A stretch of 6,383 bases of DNA from an uncultured Asticcacaulis sp. (lineage in GTDB: Bacteria; Pseudomonadota; Alphaproteobacteria; Caulobacterales; Caulobacteraceae). Below the pieces are notes generated by a model that was not told where the DNA came from, ran no database searches, and saw only the letters and a list, made by a program, of their open reading frames with translations. The stretch is from NCBI GenBank assembly GCA_946482045.1, contig CAMLPZ010000249.1, positions 1 through 6,383 on the forward strand, written 5' to 3'. A program made the position numbers and the translations under genes. Positions 5,518 to 6,383 of the stretch are shown one piece after another. Position 1 is the stretch's first letter, and each line of letters begins with the position of its first letter.

Positions 5518-6054
5518 TCAGACGTCTGAGGGCGCCAGGTCGTTGAGGCTGAGGTCGGGGCGGTGGCACCATTCTCCCAGCCGGATCGGGCACGCGGCGA
5601 TGTCTTCTGGCGTCAGAATGACGCTGTTGGTAGGTGTTTCCTCAATTTCGAAGCGTACGCATTCGAAGGCCGGCAGATAAAGGGCCAGAATAGTGTTGAG
5701 CTTCATGTAAAGCGCCATGGCGACGGCTTCGGTCGTCGGATCGCCTTGGACGATCAGCAGGCGCGGCAGCAGTTCCGGCTCATGCGCCCGGAAATAGCCG
5801 ATCATCGGGTCGTCGTGGCCCAGTTGGAAGGCGTGATCGAGCGCTTCGTCGACAAAGCCGTGCCAGTGCCGTTTCATGTCGGCGAAACTGGCGGCATAGT
5901 TCGACGCGCCCCAGTCCACACTGTGTACTTCCGTCCTCGGTTTGAGGTCCACTGTCACAAACTCGTTGTGACCATGCGGTGTCATGCACTTCGAGTTGCG
6001 GTCGAAGCGCAGGCGATGGGCCATGGAAAAGCGGCGTTTGAACTGGATGAGCAT
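5518..6054 (-). CDS. 6-pyruvoyl-tetrahydropterin synthase / QueD family enzyme, enlarged
   Basis: 178-residue member of the PTPS/6-carboxytetrahydropterin synthase family. QueD converts dihydroneopterin triphosphate to 6-carboxytetrahydropterin in 7-deazaguanine (queuosine) synthesis; related members make pterins. The zinc ligands and catalytic residues are all in place: His13 in FSMAHRL, Cys23 then His27-Gly-His29 in C-x3-HGHN, Asp73-His74 in ALDHAF, and Glu139 in EETPTNS, with the substrate-helix motif PTTEAVAMAL at 106-115. The protein is about 55 residues longer than a typical QueD of about 120: roughly 25 extra residues lie between Asp73-His74 and the PTTE helix (near 77-105), and about 35 follow Glu139. 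The ATG at 6054 is the only plausible start after an in-frame stop, though its SD is weak. No queC, queE or folE is in view, so the exact reaction is uncertain. Confidence 0.88.
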   Translation of the reverse strand: MLIQFKRRFSMAHRLRFDRNSKCMTPHGHNEFVTVDLKPRTEVHSVDWGASNYAASFADMKRHWHGFVDEALDHAFQLGHDDPMIGYFRAHEPELLPRLLIVQGDPTTEAVAMALYMKLNTILALYLPAFECVRFEIEETPTNSVILTPEDIAACPIRLGEWCHRPDLSLNDLAPSDV

Positions 6055-6213
6055 GTCGCCATCAACAGCAAAGCGTGGGTTGAGTCAATCTGGACCAAGA
6101 GCAGCAGACGCCGGCCCGAATCGTAGTTGCCATGCAGTTCGCCATCTGACGAAATCGTAAATTCATATTTATGTGATACCGATTATATAAAGGAACTGTA
6201 AGCGGGGGCCTTG
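6055..6213. promoter_or_regulatory. AT-rich divergent promoter region
   Basis: This gap separates the minus-strand PTPS-family gene from the plus-strand lipoprotein gene. Bases 6151-6193 are only about 26% GC, far below the rest of the window. On the minus strand 6182-6187 reads TATAAT, a perfect -10, but no -35 is seen upstream of it. On the plus strand TATATA (6184-6189) with TTCATA (6162-6167) 16 bases upstream is a weak promoter for the lipoprotein gene. Two GANTC sites lie at 6082-6086 and 6118-6122. The leader upstream of the PTPS-family gene shows no preQ1 riboswitch pattern. Confidence 0.4.
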
Positions 6214-6383
6214 ATGGCAAGTATCATGCGTACCAGTACAGTCTTGCGGAAGGCCGGACGTGCCCTCGGCAAGCTGGCGCGGCGGAAAGAAATCGCCACC
6301 GCAATCTCATTGTCCGGCACGGCCCTGCTCACTGCCTGCGGTGGTGGGGGCGGTGGAGGCTCGTCCGGAGGCGGAGGCGGAGG
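6214..6383 (+). CDS. Lipoprotein N-terminus with Gly/Ser tract (3' end outside window)
   Basis: The first 56 codons of a larger protein. The signal peptide has an unusually long basic n-region (residues 1-26, eight Arg/Lys), a hydrophobic core (about 27-39) and the lipobox LTAC with Cys42. A Gly/Ser tract, GGGGGGGSSGGGGG, follows to the window edge. Such tracts tether surface or periplasmic domains in alphaproteobacterial lipoproteins, including secreted peptidases and adhesins, but the functional domain is not visible. Arg23-Arg24 sits right before the core in ARRKEIA, a loose Tat-like arrangement. The ATG at 6214 has GGGGG (6204-6208) 5 bases upstream; the ATG at 6226 is in frame and would shorten the n-region. 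The absence of a stop and the canonical lipobox make this a confident gene start. Confidence 0.82.
   Translation, partial: MASIMRTSTVLRKAGRALGKLARRKEIATAISLSGTALLTACGGGGGGGSSGGGGG
6340..6383 (+). repeat. G-rich Gly/Ser-coding tract
   Basis: Repeated GGN codons give many GG and longer G runs on the coding strand, ending in GGAGGCGGAGGCGGAGG. Only 44 bases are visible and the tract runs off the window. It could form a G-quadruplex and is prone to slippage and to assembly error. Confidence 0.6.

Noticed and set aside
5563..6126. 187-codon plus-strand ORF opposite the PTPS-family gene
   Set aside because: It is antisense to a gene with a full set of catalytic motifs, and its own sequence shows no domain or start signal.
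6067..6171. 34-codon minus-strand leader ORF before the PTPS-family gene
   Set aside because: It begins at an ATG in the AT-rich block without a ribosome-binding site, and its Cys- and Arg-rich product shows no leader-peptide logic such as a codon run.
6055..6181. preQ1 riboswitch upstream of the PTPS/QueD-family gene
   Set aside because: I looked for the compact preQ1 aptamer pattern (short C-rich loop, A-rich tail, SD at the end) in the minus-strand leader and found none.
1..6383. CRISPR array, insertion sequence, tRNA, prophage or defence system
   Set aside because: No regularly spaced repeats, transposase motifs, terminal inverted repeats, cloverleaf sequences or known defence domains were seen; the genes have an ordinary chromosomal character.

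Overview
The window is GC-rich (about 60% by eye) and looks like an alphaproteobacterial chromosome, most likely Caulobacterales (an Asticcacaulis- or Caulobacter-like organism). The reasons are the style of the UvrB sequence, a COG3671-type membrane protein, a DUF3617 lipoprotein, and GANTC sites (the CcrM methylation sequence) concentrated in the gaps between genes. The order is an inference from these traits and was not tested by any search.

Layout, left to right. The left edge cuts into uvrB (nucleotide excision repair); 564 codons remain, through to its natural stop. Facing it and overlapping its last 13 bases is a minus-strand gene for a membrane-anchored AraC-type regulator, with about seven membrane helices followed by a C-terminal AraC DNA-binding domain. 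A roughly 150-bp divergent gap with a near-perfect 10/11-bp direct repeat separates it from a plus-strand gene for a small four-helix membrane protein, which is a plausible target of the regulator. A 410-bp non-coding stretch follows, rich in short repeats: an inverted repeat, TTAACC elements, and two copies of a GCGCG/AACCGCAC/GCGCGA block. It leads to a 154-residue protein of unknown function with an Asn-Gly repeat near its N-terminus.

The right half holds a DUF3617 lipoprotein gene whose ribosome-binding site can pair with an upstream anti-SD. It is convergent with, and shares stop-codon bases with, a minus-strand COG3671-type three-helix membrane protein gene. Upstream of that, also on the minus strand, is an enlarged 6-pyruvoyl-tetrahydropterin synthase/QueD-family enzyme with its full catalytic set. 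A very AT-rich divergent promoter region follows. The window ends inside the N-terminus of another plus-strand lipoprotein, with a lipobox followed by a Gly/Ser tract.

How they work together: this is mostly a set of single genes, not a pathway operon. The one pair that looks functionally linked is the AraC-type regulator and the divergent membrane protein. I see no CRISPR array, transposon, tRNA, rRNA or phage gene, and no defence system. The observations most worth following are regulatory (repeat-rich gaps, the RBS-sequestering hairpin, GANTC in promoter gaps) and the inserted segment in the PTPS-family enzyme.
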